64,000 nucleotides of DNA from Methylomonas aurea (lineage in GTDB: Bacteria; Pseudomonadota; Gammaproteobacteria; Methylococcales; Methylomonadaceae), in assembly GCF_024505045.1 (NCBI RefSeq), contig NZ_JANIBM010000001.1:310001-374000 (forward strand), read 5' to 3'. The notes below the pieces were generated by a model. That model searched no databases and was not told the DNA's origin. It saw only the letters and a list, made by a program, of their open reading frames with translations. The translations under genes were made by a program, and so were the position numbers. This document shows, one piece after another, positions 1-8,573 of the stretch; the first letter of the stretch is position 1, and each line of letters starts with the position of its first letter.

Positions 1-426
1 CCGCCTCCGGCGCCGCGCTTTTCAACCCGGGGCATCGTCTATCAGGGCCATGACTATCGCGCGGAGCAACATCCGGCCGCTGCTGAACTCTCTTCGGATG
101 AACTGAGCGGTCTGGGCTGTTGCGCCGGCAAAGTTCAGGGAGTGGTACATGTGGTCAGAGATCCCGGCCAGACCCGCCTAAGTCCCGGCGAGATCTTGGT
201 CGCGGAATTCACCGATCCGGGCTGGATAATGCTGTTTCCGGCGGCGGCCGGCATCGTCGTCGAACGCGGCAGCCTGTTGTCGCATTCGGCCATCGTTGCC
301 CGCGAGTTGGGAATTCCGGCAATTGTGGGGGTAAACAATGCCACCCAATTGCTGAAGGATGGTGACCGGATAACAATGGACGGCGCGACGGGTCTGATTC
401 ATCGTTTGGCCGACGCATCGCCATGA
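1..426 (+). CDS. PEP-utilising enzyme, swivelling phosphohistidine domain (5' partial)
   Basis: The frame is open from the first base and the start lies outside the window; 141 residues are visible. Around visible residues 90-110 sits the PEP-utilising mobile-domain signature, G-S-L-L-S-H-S-A-I-V-A-R-E-L-G-I-P-A, with the phospho-accepting His encoded at 283-285. This domain swings between an ATP-grasp site and a second active site and carries phosphate on that His. Here it ends the protein. In PEP synthase and pyruvate phosphate dikinase it is central and followed by a TIM barrel. A C-terminal position is known from rifampicin phosphotransferase-type enzymes, so that architecture is the more likely one; the substrate is unknown. 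The stop overlaps the next start (ATGA), so the two genes are translationally coupled. Confidence 0.85.
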   Translation, partial: PPPAPRFSTRGIVYQGHDYRAEQHPAAAELSSDELSGLGCCAGKVQGVVHVVRDPGQTRLSPGEILVAEFTDPGWIMLFPAAAGIVVERGSLLSHSAIVARELGIPAIVGVNNATQLLKDGDRITMDGATGLIHRLADASP

Positions 427-1520
427 CTACCGAAATTGCCGCCAATGCCGATTTCAGCACCATCCGTTACGCGCAGTGTTGGGAGGATGCCGACGTATTG
501 TTGAAAGCACTGGCGATTCGGCCGGGGGATGTTTGCTTATCGATCGCCTCGGCCGGCGATAACTGTCTGGCCATGCTCGCTCACGACCCCAGCCGGGTGA
601 TTGCGCTGGATATCAGCCCGGCCCAATTGTACTGTCTGGAACTACGCATCGCGGCCTACCGCAACCTGGAACATCCGGAACTCCTGGAACTGATCGGGTC
701 CCGTCCCAGCATCAGGCGCTTGCAGCTTTACCAACACTGTCGCCCGTCATTAAGCCAAAATGCCCGCTGTTTCTGGGACGAGCGTCGAACGGCGATCGAA
801 CAAGGCATAGGCAGCGCCGGCAAATTCGAACGCTACTTTAGTTTGTTTAGACGTTATATCTTGCCGCTGATACACGGGCGCACCACTGTGGTTCAAATGC
901 TGCGAGGCGGCAACGCTAGCGAGCGGGAGGCGTTTTATTCGAGGATTTGGGATAACCGGCGCTGGCGCTTATTGTTTCGTTTGTTCTTTTCCCGGCTGGT
1001 GATGGGTCGTCTCGGGCGCGATCCGAGTTTTTTCCGTTATGTTGAAGGTGGAATCGCCGAGCGCCTAATGGAACGGACTCGTCACGCGCTGGTGGCATTA
1101 AATCCCAAGGACAATCCTTATCTGCACTGGATCGTGACCGGCCGCCACGGCGAGGCATTGCCGTTCGCTTTGCGCGCGGAAAACTTCGCTACCATCCGCA
1201 ACAACCTGGATCGCCTGGAATGGCGTTGCTGCGCGTTGGAAGACTTTCTATCATCAAACGACCGGCCGACTATCCAGCGCTTTAATCTCAGCGACATTTT
1301 CGAATATATGGCCGAATCGCAGTATCTGGCCTTGCTGCGTGACCTTGTTTCGGCAGCATCGCCCGGAGCGCGGCTGGTTTACTGGAACCTGTTGGCTCCG
1401 CGCCGAAGACCCCAAAGCATGGCTGAGCAACTGCACTCGCTGGACGAACTGGCGGTATCGTTGCATGGCCAGGATAAGGCTTTTTTTTATGGGGCGTTGA
1501 TCGTGGAGGAAGTGTTTTGA
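423..1520 (+). CDS. DUF3419 / BtaA-like SAM aminocarboxypropyl transferase
   Basis: A 365-residue protein of the DUF3419 family, whose characterised member BtaA moves the 3-amino-3-carboxypropyl group of SAM onto diacylglycerol in betaine-lipid synthesis. Family hallmarks are IRYAQCWEDADVLL at about 14-27 and LSIASAGDNCLAML at about 39-52, followed by VIALDISPAQL, which corresponds to the Rossmann SAM-binding region. No BtaB-type N-methyltransferase is visible beside it, so the product may be a homoserine-type lipid or something different; that is inference. It overlaps the gene before it by 4 bases, and the next gene starts inside its stop codon. Both junctions point to one operon. Confidence 0.85.
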   Translation: MTTEIAANADFSTIRYAQCWEDADVLLKALAIRPGDVCLSIASAGDNCLAMLAHDPSRVIALDISPAQLYCLELRIAAYRNLEHPELLELIGSRPSIRRLQLYQHCRPSLSQNARCFWDERRTAIEQGIGSAGKFERYFSLFRRYILPLIHGRTTVVQMLRGGNASEREAFYSRIWDNRRWRLLFRLFFSRLVMGRLGRDPSFFRYVEGGIAERLMERTRHALVALNPKDNPYLHWIVTGRHGEALPFALRAENFATIRNNLDRLEWRCCALEDFLSSNDRPTIQRFNLSDIFEYMAESQYLALLRDLVSAASPGARLVYWNLLAPRRRPQSMAEQLHSLDELAVSLHGQDKAFFYGALIVEEVF

Positions 1521-2866
1521 TCGTAGGATCTTGGCCGGCAATGGCTCTGGTGCTGGCGGTATTGATCGCCTTATTCATGGCGGTAAACCACTTCCGCCAA
1601 CGATTGAAATTGCAGCCGGAAATCAGCCGAAAAATGTTGCACATTGGTATGGGGCCCATCATCCTCGCCTTTCCATGGCTATTTGCTTCGGCATGGCCGG
1701 TATTGGCCTTGTGCGCCTGCGTGCTCGTCACCCTGTCGATATTGCGTTCACGGCTCGCGGTGGGTGTATTCGCCGATTGGGGCCATAGCCTGAACGACAT
1801 TCAAAGATCGTCCTGGGGAGATTTTTGTTATCCATTGGCGACGGCTATCTTGTTTGTTGCCGCCGATCAAGAGCCGCTGCTGTTTGTGATTCCGATGCTG
1901 CTGCTGATCATCGCCGATGCGGCAGCGGCGTTGATCGGCCAGAGTTACGGCATGCATGCCTACCAAACCTTGGACGGGACCAAGACCATCGAAGGCTCGT
2001 TTGCGTTTTTTCAGTTTGCCTTTCTAAGCGTATTACTGCCACTGATTCTGTTTACCGAAGTCGGCCGACGGGAAACGGTGCTGATCGCGCTGATGCTCGG
2101 GCTGCTGGTGACCTTATTCGAAGCGGTCGCCTGGCGCGGCCTGGATAATTTGTTCGTGCCGCTGGGCGGATACTTGCTGTTAAAAATCTATTTGGCGCTG
2201 GACATGTCGCAATTATTTGCCAGAGCCTTGGTACTGTGCACGCTGCTCGCCGTCATCTTCTTCCTGCGCCGCCGCACCACGTTGAACGACAGCGGTGTCA
2301 TCGGCTCGGTATTAGCCGGCTATGTCAGTTGGGCCATTGGCGGTTGGCATTGGCTGCTGCCGCCCGTCATCACGCTGTGCTTTTATTCGTTGATCGTCCC
2401 TCGGCCTCGCAATCGACAGGGGCGTCACTCCGACGTGCAGTCGGTGTTTTACGTGACCGCGCCCGGCCTGTTCTGGCTATTTTTAGGCCATACCCTGAAT
2501 AAACCCTTCTTGGTATTGCCCTACACCATCGCTTACGGTTTGCAGTTGTCGATGAGCTCGGTTGCGAGGCGCCGTTTTCTCGGCAATCCCGCGCTCATCG
2601 CCGTAGTCGGTAACAGCGCTTTGGAGGGCTGGTTGTTGATGCTAATTCCTGTGTTATTGCTACAGGAAGCTACTAGCGCAACGCTTTGGGCGCTACTGCC
2701 GATCAATGGTTTGGTGGCGTGGTTTTTTGCTTGCTCGCAAGCGCCTCGGCCAGACTATCCAATGGATATGCCGCGGCTCCGCGTCCAAACCTGGATCGCG
2801 TTGGCGATTTCCATAATTTGCTGGTTTCTGTTGGATGTTTGGCAAAAGTCATGGAACGCCTATTAA
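1517..2866 (+). CDS. polytopic phytol/dolichol-kinase-like membrane protein with DUF92-like second half
   Basis: A 449-residue inner-membrane protein with roughly a dozen hydrophobic helices. The N-terminal half has the polyprenol/phytol kinase and CDP-diacylglycerol synthase-type motif E-I-S-R-K-M-L-H-I-G (about residues 35-44) and a D-G-T-K-T-I-E-G-S loop. The second half (T-L-N-D-S-G-V-I-G-S-V-L-A-G-Y) resembles DUF92 membrane proteins. This suggests a fusion of two related lipid-phosphate modules. The start chosen is TTG at 1517: a GGAGG sits 7-8 bases upstream and the codon overlaps the previous TGA. An ATG at 1541 is the alternative. Likely role: phosphorylation or cytidylation of an isoprenoid or glyceride lipid in this operon, inferred from family and context. 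Confidence 0.75.
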   Translation: MIVGSWPAMALVLAVLIALFMAVNHFRQRLKLQPEISRKMLHIGMGPIILAFPWLFASAWPVLALCACVLVTLSILRSRLAVGVFADWGHSLNDIQRSSWGDFCYPLATAILFVAADQEPLLFVIPMLLLIIADAAAALIGQSYGMHAYQTLDGTKTIEGSFAFFQFAFLSVLLPLILFTEVGRRETVLIALMLGLLVTLFEAVAWRGLDNLFVPLGGYLLLKIYLALDMSQLFARALVLCTLLAVIFFLRRRTTLNDSGVIGSVLAGYVSWAIGGWHWLLPPVITLCFYSLIVPRPRNRQGRHSDVQSVFYVTAPGLFWLFLGHTLNKPFLVLPYTIAYGLQLSMSSVARRRFLGNPALIAVVGNSALEGWLLMLIPVLLLQEATSATLWALLPINGLVAWFFACSQAPRPDYPMDMPRLRVQTWIALAISIICWFLLDVWQKSWNAY

Positions 2867-3861
2867 CCCTCAATCACCCTCAACAGCTGGCGGATTTTCC
2901 GACCACGGGAGTGCTTAGCGATTTTCAACCAAGTCACTTGATTTTGAATAAGCCGGATCAAATTTTACTGGCTTTGGACGAAAATCAAGTACCGCTCGCC
3001 CGTTGTTCGCTATGGTGGACCAATTTACCGTCTTATGGCTCCGAACGGCTGGGGTACATCGGCCACTATGCTGCATCCAGCCGCGCAGTTTCGGATTTAC
3101 TGCTACGCTCGGCGTGCCGAGGCTTGGCTGCCCAAGGGTGCACACTGGCCATCGGGCCAATAGATGGCAATACCTGGCATCATTACCGATTTGTCACCGA
3201 GCCTGGAAATCGGCCGCCATTTTTTCTAGAACCCTTCAATCCGGCAATTTGGCCGCAATTCTGGCTGGATGCGGGTTTCTCTGCGTTGGCCGGTTATACG
3301 TCAGCGATCAGCACCGAACTTGGAAAGTCGGCTCGTGATTTGAATCATGCTGCCCAGCGCTTCACGAGACTGGGTATCAAGGTTCGCCAACTGCAAATGA
3401 CCCGTTACGAGAGGGAGTTGAGCGCTATCTACCGGATTTCCGTCAGCGCTTTTGCCAACAATTTTCTGTATACGCCATTAGCTGAGAACGAATTTTTGGA
3501 CCTCTATGCTCCAATCAAAGCTTACATTCGTCCGGAAATGGTGTTGCTGGCGGAAGACGAGCAAGGCCCACTTGCTTTCTTGTTCACCGTACCGGACATC
3601 TTGCAACGACGCCGAGGAGAAATCATTGATACGGCTGTCATTAAAACGGTTGCCGCGATTCCGTCAAGCAAGACCCAAGGCTTGGGTGCGTTTCTGGTCG
3701 CCCAGGCCATGCCTATTTACCATGATTTGGGCTACCGGTGTGCTATTCATGCCCTGATGCATGAACACAACGCGTCGCGGAATGTCAGCCGTCATCAAGC
3801 CAACGTTCAAACCATACGGCGCTACTCGCTGTTCGCCAAGCACCTTGGATCGGAAACATGA
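2851..3861 (+). CDS. GNAT-like acyltransferase, function unknown
   Basis: A 336-residue protein. The start is placed at ATG 2851, 16 bases inside the previous gene; an upstream in-frame codon at 2686 would lie deep inside that gene and is rejected. The C-terminal half looks like a GNAT acyl-CoA N-acyltransferase fold: a core strand near LLAEDEQGPLAFLFTV, then S-K-T-Q-G-L-G-A-F-L corresponding to the pyrophosphate-binding Q/R-x-x-G-x-G/A loop, then a helix and a final strand. The N-terminal half is not recognisable. It could add an acyl group to the amino group installed by the BtaA-like enzyme; that is speculation from position. It overlaps the ligase downstream by 4 bases (ATGA). Confidence 0.65.
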   Translation: MERLLTLNHPQQLADFPTTGVLSDFQPSHLILNKPDQILLALDENQVPLARCSLWWTNLPSYGSERLGYIGHYAASSRAVSDLLLRSACRGLAAQGCTLAIGPIDGNTWHHYRFVTEPGNRPPFFLEPFNPAIWPQFWLDAGFSALAGYTSAISTELGKSARDLNHAAQRFTRLGIKVRQLQMTRYERELSAIYRISVSAFANNFLYTPLAENEFLDLYAPIKAYIRPEMVLLAEDEQGPLAFLFTVPDILQRRRGEIIDTAVIKTVAAIPSSKTQGLGAFLVAQAMPIYHDLGYRCAIHALMHEHNASRNVSRHQANVQTIRRYSLFAKHLGSET

Positions 3862-5447
3862 ATCTCACCGAATTATTCATGGAGCGGGTTACGCTGTCGC
3901 CCCGGCAAATCGCGCTGATCGCATCCGGTGCGAGGAAAGCCCGAAGCCTTAGTTTTGCCGATTTGGAGGCGGCATCGGCGAATGTTGCTCAATGCTTGCA
4001 ACGCTGCGGCCTGGGCAAGGGCGACAAGATTTTGCTGTTACTGCCGGTTTCGATAGAGTTGTATGTGGTGCTGTTGGCGATATTTCGCTTAGGATTGGTC
4101 GCGGTGTTTCCATCTCCGTCAGGGGGAATGACAGGCGTCGGAAGCTGCTGCCGGCGGGTAAAGCCCAAGGGACTCATCGGCACTGCGGGTGCACTAAGTC
4201 TTCAGTTATTGTCGACTGAGCTATGGCGGATTCCATTGAAATTTTCTTGCGGCCTGCCTTTTCCGGGCGCCACCTCATTGTCGATGGCAGCAAAAAAACC
4301 ATCAGCGGTAAGTCTTGTCGATTGTGATCGTGATCACCCGGCCTTGATTACCTTCACCAGTGGCAGTAGCGGTGTCGCCAAGGGCACGATTCGCAGTCAC
4401 GGTTTACTGATCGCTCAGTACCAAGCGCTCGTCGACGCAACACAATTGAAAGCCGGTGAAATCGATTTGGCAACCTTGCCGGTATTTGTGCTGGCCAATC
4501 TTGCCGCCGGGGTTACCACATTGATTGCGGATACCGATCTGCGCCATCCCGGCAAGGTCAACGCCAAAGCCGTGCTGAAACAAATTGAAACTTTTGGCCC
4601 CACGCGCGCGACGGCATCGCCTGCATTTTTTGCCGGTCTAGCCAAAGCCTGTCTGGAAAAAAACGTTCGGCTATCCAGTTTAAACAAGATTTACACCGGC
4701 GGCGCGCCGGTATTCCCGGATATCATCGACCAATTGACGACATTGGCGCCTGCGGCCGATATCGTCTGTTTGTACGGTTCCACCGAAGCGGAACCCATCG
4801 CACTGGTGCGTTATTCACAGTTGACCACCAACGACAAAGCCGCTATCGGCGCCGGCGCCGGCTTGCCGGCGGGATATCCGGTACCGCAGATAGACCTTAG
4901 AATATTGCCCGACCGCTGGGGACAGCCCATAGGCCCGTTTTCAGCCGAAAGTTTCGCCAGCGAAATTCTGCCTGCCAATGCCTGCGGCGAAATCGTGGTC
5001 GGTGGCGATCACGTCCTCGCGGGCTATCTGGATGGCCTGGGCGATGAAGAAAGCAAATTTGCCGTCGCCGGGCGAATCTGGCATCGAACCGGCGATGCAG
5101 GTTATCTGGACGAACAGGGACGGCTATGGTTGGTTGGCAAGTGTGTTGCCCGCATTTGCGACGATCGGGGTGAACTCTATCCTTTGACGGTCGAAGCCGC
5201 CTGCAGAAGCTTTACCGAGATTCGCAATGTCGCGATGGTCTCTCATCGAGGCCGGCGATTATTGCTGCTGGAAAGCGATGCAGACCGTCAAGCCGATTTG
5301 GCCGTAATCCGGGACAAACTTGGTTGGGCGTGTGTCGACGCCGTTCGGACTGTTCCGTTGATTCCACTCGACTCGCGGCATAATGCCAAGATCGACTATC
5401 AGGCGTTGTTTAAACTACTGTCGAAACTCCACTTCGATGGTGCCTGA
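3858..5447 (+). CDS. AMP-forming acyl ligase, OleC-like
   Basis: A 529-residue member of the ANL superfamily (acyl-CoA synthetases, NRPS adenylation domains), which activate a carboxylate as acyl-AMP. Visible motifs are the phosphate loop T-F-T-S-G-S-S-G-V-A-K-G, Y-G-S-T-E-A-E-P (A5), H-R-T-G-D-A-G-Y-L-D (A7) and a C-terminal N-A-K-I-D that supplies the catalytic Lys. The region reading S-P-A-F-F-A-G-L ... G-G-A-P-V followed by Y-G-S-T-E-A is reminiscent of OleC beta-lactone synthetases, though no oleA, oleB or oleD lies nearby. A fatty-acid activating role feeding the neighbouring acyltransferase is equally possible. It is coupled to the upstream gene by a 4-base overlap. Confidence 0.85.
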   Translation: MNLTELFMERVTLSPRQIALIASGARKARSLSFADLEAASANVAQCLQRCGLGKGDKILLLLPVSIELYVVLLAIFRLGLVAVFPSPSGGMTGVGSCCRRVKPKGLIGTAGALSLQLLSTELWRIPLKFSCGLPFPGATSLSMAAKKPSAVSLVDCDRDHPALITFTSGSSGVAKGTIRSHGLLIAQYQALVDATQLKAGEIDLATLPVFVLANLAAGVTTLIADTDLRHPGKVNAKAVLKQIETFGPTRATASPAFFAGLAKACLEKNVRLSSLNKIYTGGAPVFPDIIDQLTTLAPAADIVCLYGSTEAEPIALVRYSQLTTNDKAAIGAGAGLPAGYPVPQIDLRILPDRWGQPIGPFSAESFASEILPANACGEIVVGGDHVLAGYLDGLGDEESKFAVAGRIWHRTGDAGYLDEQGRLWLVGKCVARICDDRGELYPLTVEAACRSFTEIRNVAMVSHRGRRLLLLESDADRQADLAVIRDKLGWACVDAVRTVPLIPLDSRHNAKIDYQALFKLLSKLHFDGA

Positions 5448-5465
5448 CCCCGTACCACCGCTAAA

Positions 5466-6161
5466 ATGGAAAACCTTATGAACACTATAGATTCTCCTCT
5501 TTACAGCATTCGGGACGTGAGATTTTCTTACGATTTTGGCAACCTCAAGGCGCCGGCCCTCAATGGTGTATCCCTGGACATCCGGCAAGGCGACTTTATT
5601 TGCCTGACAGGCCCTTCGGGTTCGGGAAAAACCACGTTGCTGAATCTGCTCGGCCTGATCGAAGCGGTGCAGGATGGCGATATCCACTTCAATACCAACA
5701 GCCTGAAGACATTGACGGAACGAGAAAAAAATCGGGTCCGCCGCTATCAAATCGGCTTTGTATTCCAGACTTTTCAGCTATTTCCGGTGTTAACGGCGGC
5801 CGAGAACGTCGAATATTTCCTCACCCGGCAGGGTATCCCGACCACGGAACGCAAAAACCGAGTCAAAGACGCCTTAGCCGCCGTCGGCATCTTGGATCAG
5901 TCCGACAAGAAACCGGCTGAAATGAGTGGCGGCCAGCGGCAAAGGGTAGCAATAGCCAGAGCTATTGCTAAACGTCCTCGGGTGATCATCGCCGATGAAC
6001 CCACCGCCAATCTGGATCAGGCTACTGGCAAAGGGGTGATGGAAATTTTTGCCAAGTTGAACCACGATCACCAAATCAGCTTGATCATTTCGAGCCATGA
6101 TCCGATGGTACAAAGTTATTCACGTCATCAAGTTCGGCTGGTAGACGGAAAAATATGTTAA
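5466..6161 (+). CDS. ABC transporter ATP-binding protein, LolD/MacB class
   Basis: A 231-residue ATPase of the LolD/MacB/FtsE class. Walker A G-P-S-G-S-G-K-T lies at 49-56, the signature M-S-G-G-Q at 153-157, and Walker B V-I-I-A-D-E-P at 173-179. These ATPases power mechanotransmission rather than classical substrate translocation, often moving lipids or lipoproteins. A second ATG at 5478 has a GGAAA 7-8 bases before it and may be the true start. The gene lies 18 bases after the ligase and overlaps the permease, so it is probably part of the same operon and drives export of its product. Confidence 0.9.
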   Translation: MENLMNTIDSPLYSIRDVRFSYDFGNLKAPALNGVSLDIRQGDFICLTGPSGSGKTTLLNLLGLIEAVQDGDIHFNTNSLKTLTEREKNRVRRYQIGFVFQTFQLFPVLTAAENVEYFLTRQGIPTTERKNRVKDALAAVGILDQSDKKPAEMSGGQRQRVAIARAIAKRPRVIIADEPTANLDQATGKGVMEIFAKLNHDHQISLIISSHDPMVQSYSRHQVRLVDGKIC

Positions 6162-7360
6162 TTAAACTGGCAACCCGTAACCTGTTCCGCAATCCCAGAC
6201 GCACGTTGGCTGTTCTTTTGACCATTGCCATGGGAACCGGATCTTTGTTCATTTTTCACGGCTTCAACAACGGTATCATGAACCAGTATCGGGATAACTG
6301 CATTCATGCCCGTTACGGCCACGGTCAGATCAACACACGTGGCTATCGCGATCAGGTATTCGCAAAGCCCTGGGAACATTGGATAGCCGACTGGGCTCCC
6401 TTGGCGGAGCGCCTCCGCACAATTACGGGCGTTGAACTGCTGTTTCCTAGACTGGAGTTTTCCGCCTTGTTGACCAATGGGACTGTCACGATCAGCGGCC
6501 ACGGCCAAGCTATCGACGGTGAAGCTGAATCCGGCTTTTTCAATACCCTGAATATCGTAGAAGGACAAACCTTGGGCGCACAAGTTGACGGAATTTTGTT
6601 GGGTAAAGGCTTGGCTAGTGGGCTCGATGCCCATCCTGGCAAGGTATTGACCGTTATGGTTCAGGACATCAACGGCCAGCTGCAGCAGGCAAATCTGACG
6701 GTGACCGGGATCTTTCATACCGGATCCAAGGAATTCGACGATGTGATGTTTCGCGTGCCTTTACGTCATGGCCAAAAGTTGCTGAAAACCAACCGTATCG
6801 AGACCTTGGCCTTGGGCTTAAGTTCGCTGGACGACTGGCCGGCAGTCGCCAATTTAGTCAATGAAGAATTTGTTGACCTGGAAGCGGTGCCGTTTGCGAA
6901 ACTCGACGAAGTCTATTACCAGCATTCGGTCGATTGGTTGGCAGCCCAGTTTGGCGTGATTCATTTGATCATTCTGGGTATCGTCATTTTGGGCATTTTC
7001 AATACGGTTTCCACTTCCGTCTTGGAGCGTAAACAAGAAATCGGTAATTTGCGCGCTAATGGCGAATCTAAATCCGATATCATGCTGCTGTTGGTTTGGG
7101 AAGGGATTACGCTGGGCGTACTCGGCGCCGGACTCGGATTGATCGTTGCACTGGGGTTGGATTTTTTCCTTTTGCGCGAAGGCATCCTGATGCCGCCCGC
7201 GCCAGGCTTGACCAGACAATTTCGAGTACTGATTGAATTTCAACCATCGATGGCTTTAATCACATTTGGTCTTGGTTCGTCCTCGGCATTGCTTGCAACG
7301 ATGCTTGCGAGCGCACGGGTAGTACGGGCTAGTATCGGCGACGCTTTACGATCGGTATAA
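6155..7360 (+). CDS. FtsX-family ABC permease, LolE/MacB class
   Basis: A 401-residue permease that overlaps its ATPase by 7 bases. The topology is that of the FtsX/MacB superfamily: one N-terminal membrane helix (about 12-34), a large periplasmic domain (about 40-260) and three C-terminal helices (about 265-290, 305-335, 365-390). The cytoplasmic loop L-E-R-K-Q-E-I-G-N-L-R-A-N-G-E is the coupling segment that contacts the ATPase. Family members extract lipoproteins or lipids from the outer leaflet of the inner membrane. As last gene of the operon it most likely exports the lipid-like product made upstream. The dedicated lol system should be elsewhere, so this is probably a specialised paralogue. 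Confidence 0.88.
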   Translation: MLIKLATRNLFRNPRRTLAVLLTIAMGTGSLFIFHGFNNGIMNQYRDNCIHARYGHGQINTRGYRDQVFAKPWEHWIADWAPLAERLRTITGVELLFPRLEFSALLTNGTVTISGHGQAIDGEAESGFFNTLNIVEGQTLGAQVDGILLGKGLASGLDAHPGKVLTVMVQDINGQLQQANLTVTGIFHTGSKEFDDVMFRVPLRHGQKLLKTNRIETLALGLSSLDDWPAVANLVNEEFVDLEAVPFAKLDEVYYQHSVDWLAAQFGVIHLIILGIVILGIFNTVSTSVLERKQEIGNLRANGESKSDIMLLLVWEGITLGVLGAGLGLIVALGLDFFLLREGILMPPAPGLTRQFRVLIEFQPSMALITFGLGSSSALLATMLASARVVRASIGDALRSV

Positions 7361-8013
7361 CCGGAAGTTGTCAGGCCAATATTGTGATTTGATCCACTGC
7401 AACCCTTGGGTATTGACTCATTAGCCGTTTAGTTGCTGGCTTTTGTGGGTATCCAGTATCTGTTTTCTCTGTAAAGAGTCCAACGGCAGCTTACTATGTT
7501 TGTTCTGCCGCTGGATCTTCTCGAGTGGCAGGTTTGGGTCGCCTAGCGACCGTCAGTTCTTCAGCTTCGTCGCCGGATAGCGGTCATTGAATTCCAATTC
7601 CATAAAGCGGCCAGTCCAACCGACCCTTTCGAGCCAGTCGAGCTTCTCTAATCCGGTCAGTCACAATCCGTATTCTGGAAACTGGAAGGCTACAAAGCAG
7701 CCATTTGGAATTTCAGCCGATCGAACATTTGATGTCGCACTTTGCTTCCTTAAAGTGGTCATCTGAGTGACCGTTGAAAACTATGATCTGATAGGCGCCT
7801 CATGCAATATGCGGTTTAGCGGCCAGTGGGGTATTTTTAACTATCAATCAGTAACGCCACTCGTTGGCATGGTCTGGTTAGCTTCAAAAGACCCCATCCA
7901 TCATTTAACACATAATGTAGGAGGCGCATTTTCCAGCAATGATCTTGAGTGTAGGGCCTTAAGGCGCCAATAAGAAACCCACCTTAGAGTGCAGGCTCCC
8001 CCAAAACACAGGT
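7361..8013. other. non-coding spacer with degenerate repeat-like text
   Basis: I see no gene with credible start, codon use and length here. Short related phrases recur: a GCGGTCATTGAA at about 7580, GTGGTCATCTGAGTGACCG at about 7756 (a small GGTCA/TGACC hairpin) and two AGCGGCCAGT copies near 7607 and 7818. This is typical of decayed intergenic repeats. An open frame at 7767-7973 has no ribosome site or domain and is not called. Confidence 0.4.
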
Positions 8014-8208
8014 TTGACCGAAATGGATTCGACAACCCACAAACACCCCAGTCAGCAGGCCAAGGCATCGAAGCAGATCTATATTGCCACCGACGGTTCG
8101 TTGAAATCTTGTATCACCGGGCCGGTATTGGAATTGCCCATCGACTTTCACGAATGGCCGAAATCGGATACCCGCAACGTCGTGTTGTTTGCCAGCAAAG
8201 CAGCTTGA
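8014..8208 (+). CDS. hypothetical small protein
   Basis: A 64-residue frame starting at ATG 8014. The amino-terminal third is polar and rich in Gln, Lys and His; the remainder contains I-Y-I-A-T-D-G-S and L-P-I-D-F-H-E-W-P. I recognise no family, and no convincing Shine-Dalgarno site is present. It could be a real accessory gene or a fragment of a larger one. It converges on two minus-strand genes in the same sparsely coding stretch. Confidence 0.25.
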   Translation: MTEMDSTTHKHPSQQAKASKQIYIATDGSLKSCITGPVLELPIDFHEWPKSDTRNVVLFASKAA

Positions 8209-8233
8209 TCGCGCTTAATACCACCCAGCGATA

Positions 8234-8506
8234 TTAAGTGGATTGTGGCGCCGATGAGTGATCGCTGATCGTAATACGGACACCGATAGATGCTGCCAAC
8301 GCCTCCATTTTCGCAATGATTTGATCGCGTTGTTCGGTTTGCCACGCCGGCTGGTGATGGCTTGGTTCATCAGACGGCGCCGAAGCTTCCGATGTTAGAT
8401 TTGTAACGCTCTTAAGACGCTGCTGTTGCGATAAAAAATAGGCTTGGTAGGACCAGTTGGACTGTGCTTTGCGGGGTTCGGGTTTTACGGAAATGGGTTG
8501 TTTCAT
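8234..8506 (-). CDS. hypothetical 90-residue protein
   Basis: The frame is longer, but the ATG at 8506 is the more natural start and gives 90 residues, beginning M-K-Q-P-I-S-V-K-P-E-P-R-K-A-Q. It is polar, with a W-S-Y-Q-A-Y-F-L-S-Q-Q-Q segment and an amphipathic C-terminal helix; there are no membrane helices and no Cys pairs. It follows the 174-residue gene at 8574-9098 on the same strand after about 67 bases, so the two may be co-transcribed. Function unknown. Confidence 0.4.
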   Translation of the reverse strand: MKQPISVKPEPRKAQSNWSYQAYFLSQQQRLKSVTNLTSEASAPSDEPSHHQPAWQTEQRDQIIAKMEALAASIGVRITISDHSSAPQST

Positions 8507-8573
8507 GGAACTGCATTCTAAAATGTGTCGAATCCAGGCCGTGATGGGTACGACCGGACCACATTTCAATGGC

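Noticed and set aside
7767-7973. 68-residue plus-strand frame
   Set aside because: It lacks a ribosome site, coding bias and recognisable sequence.
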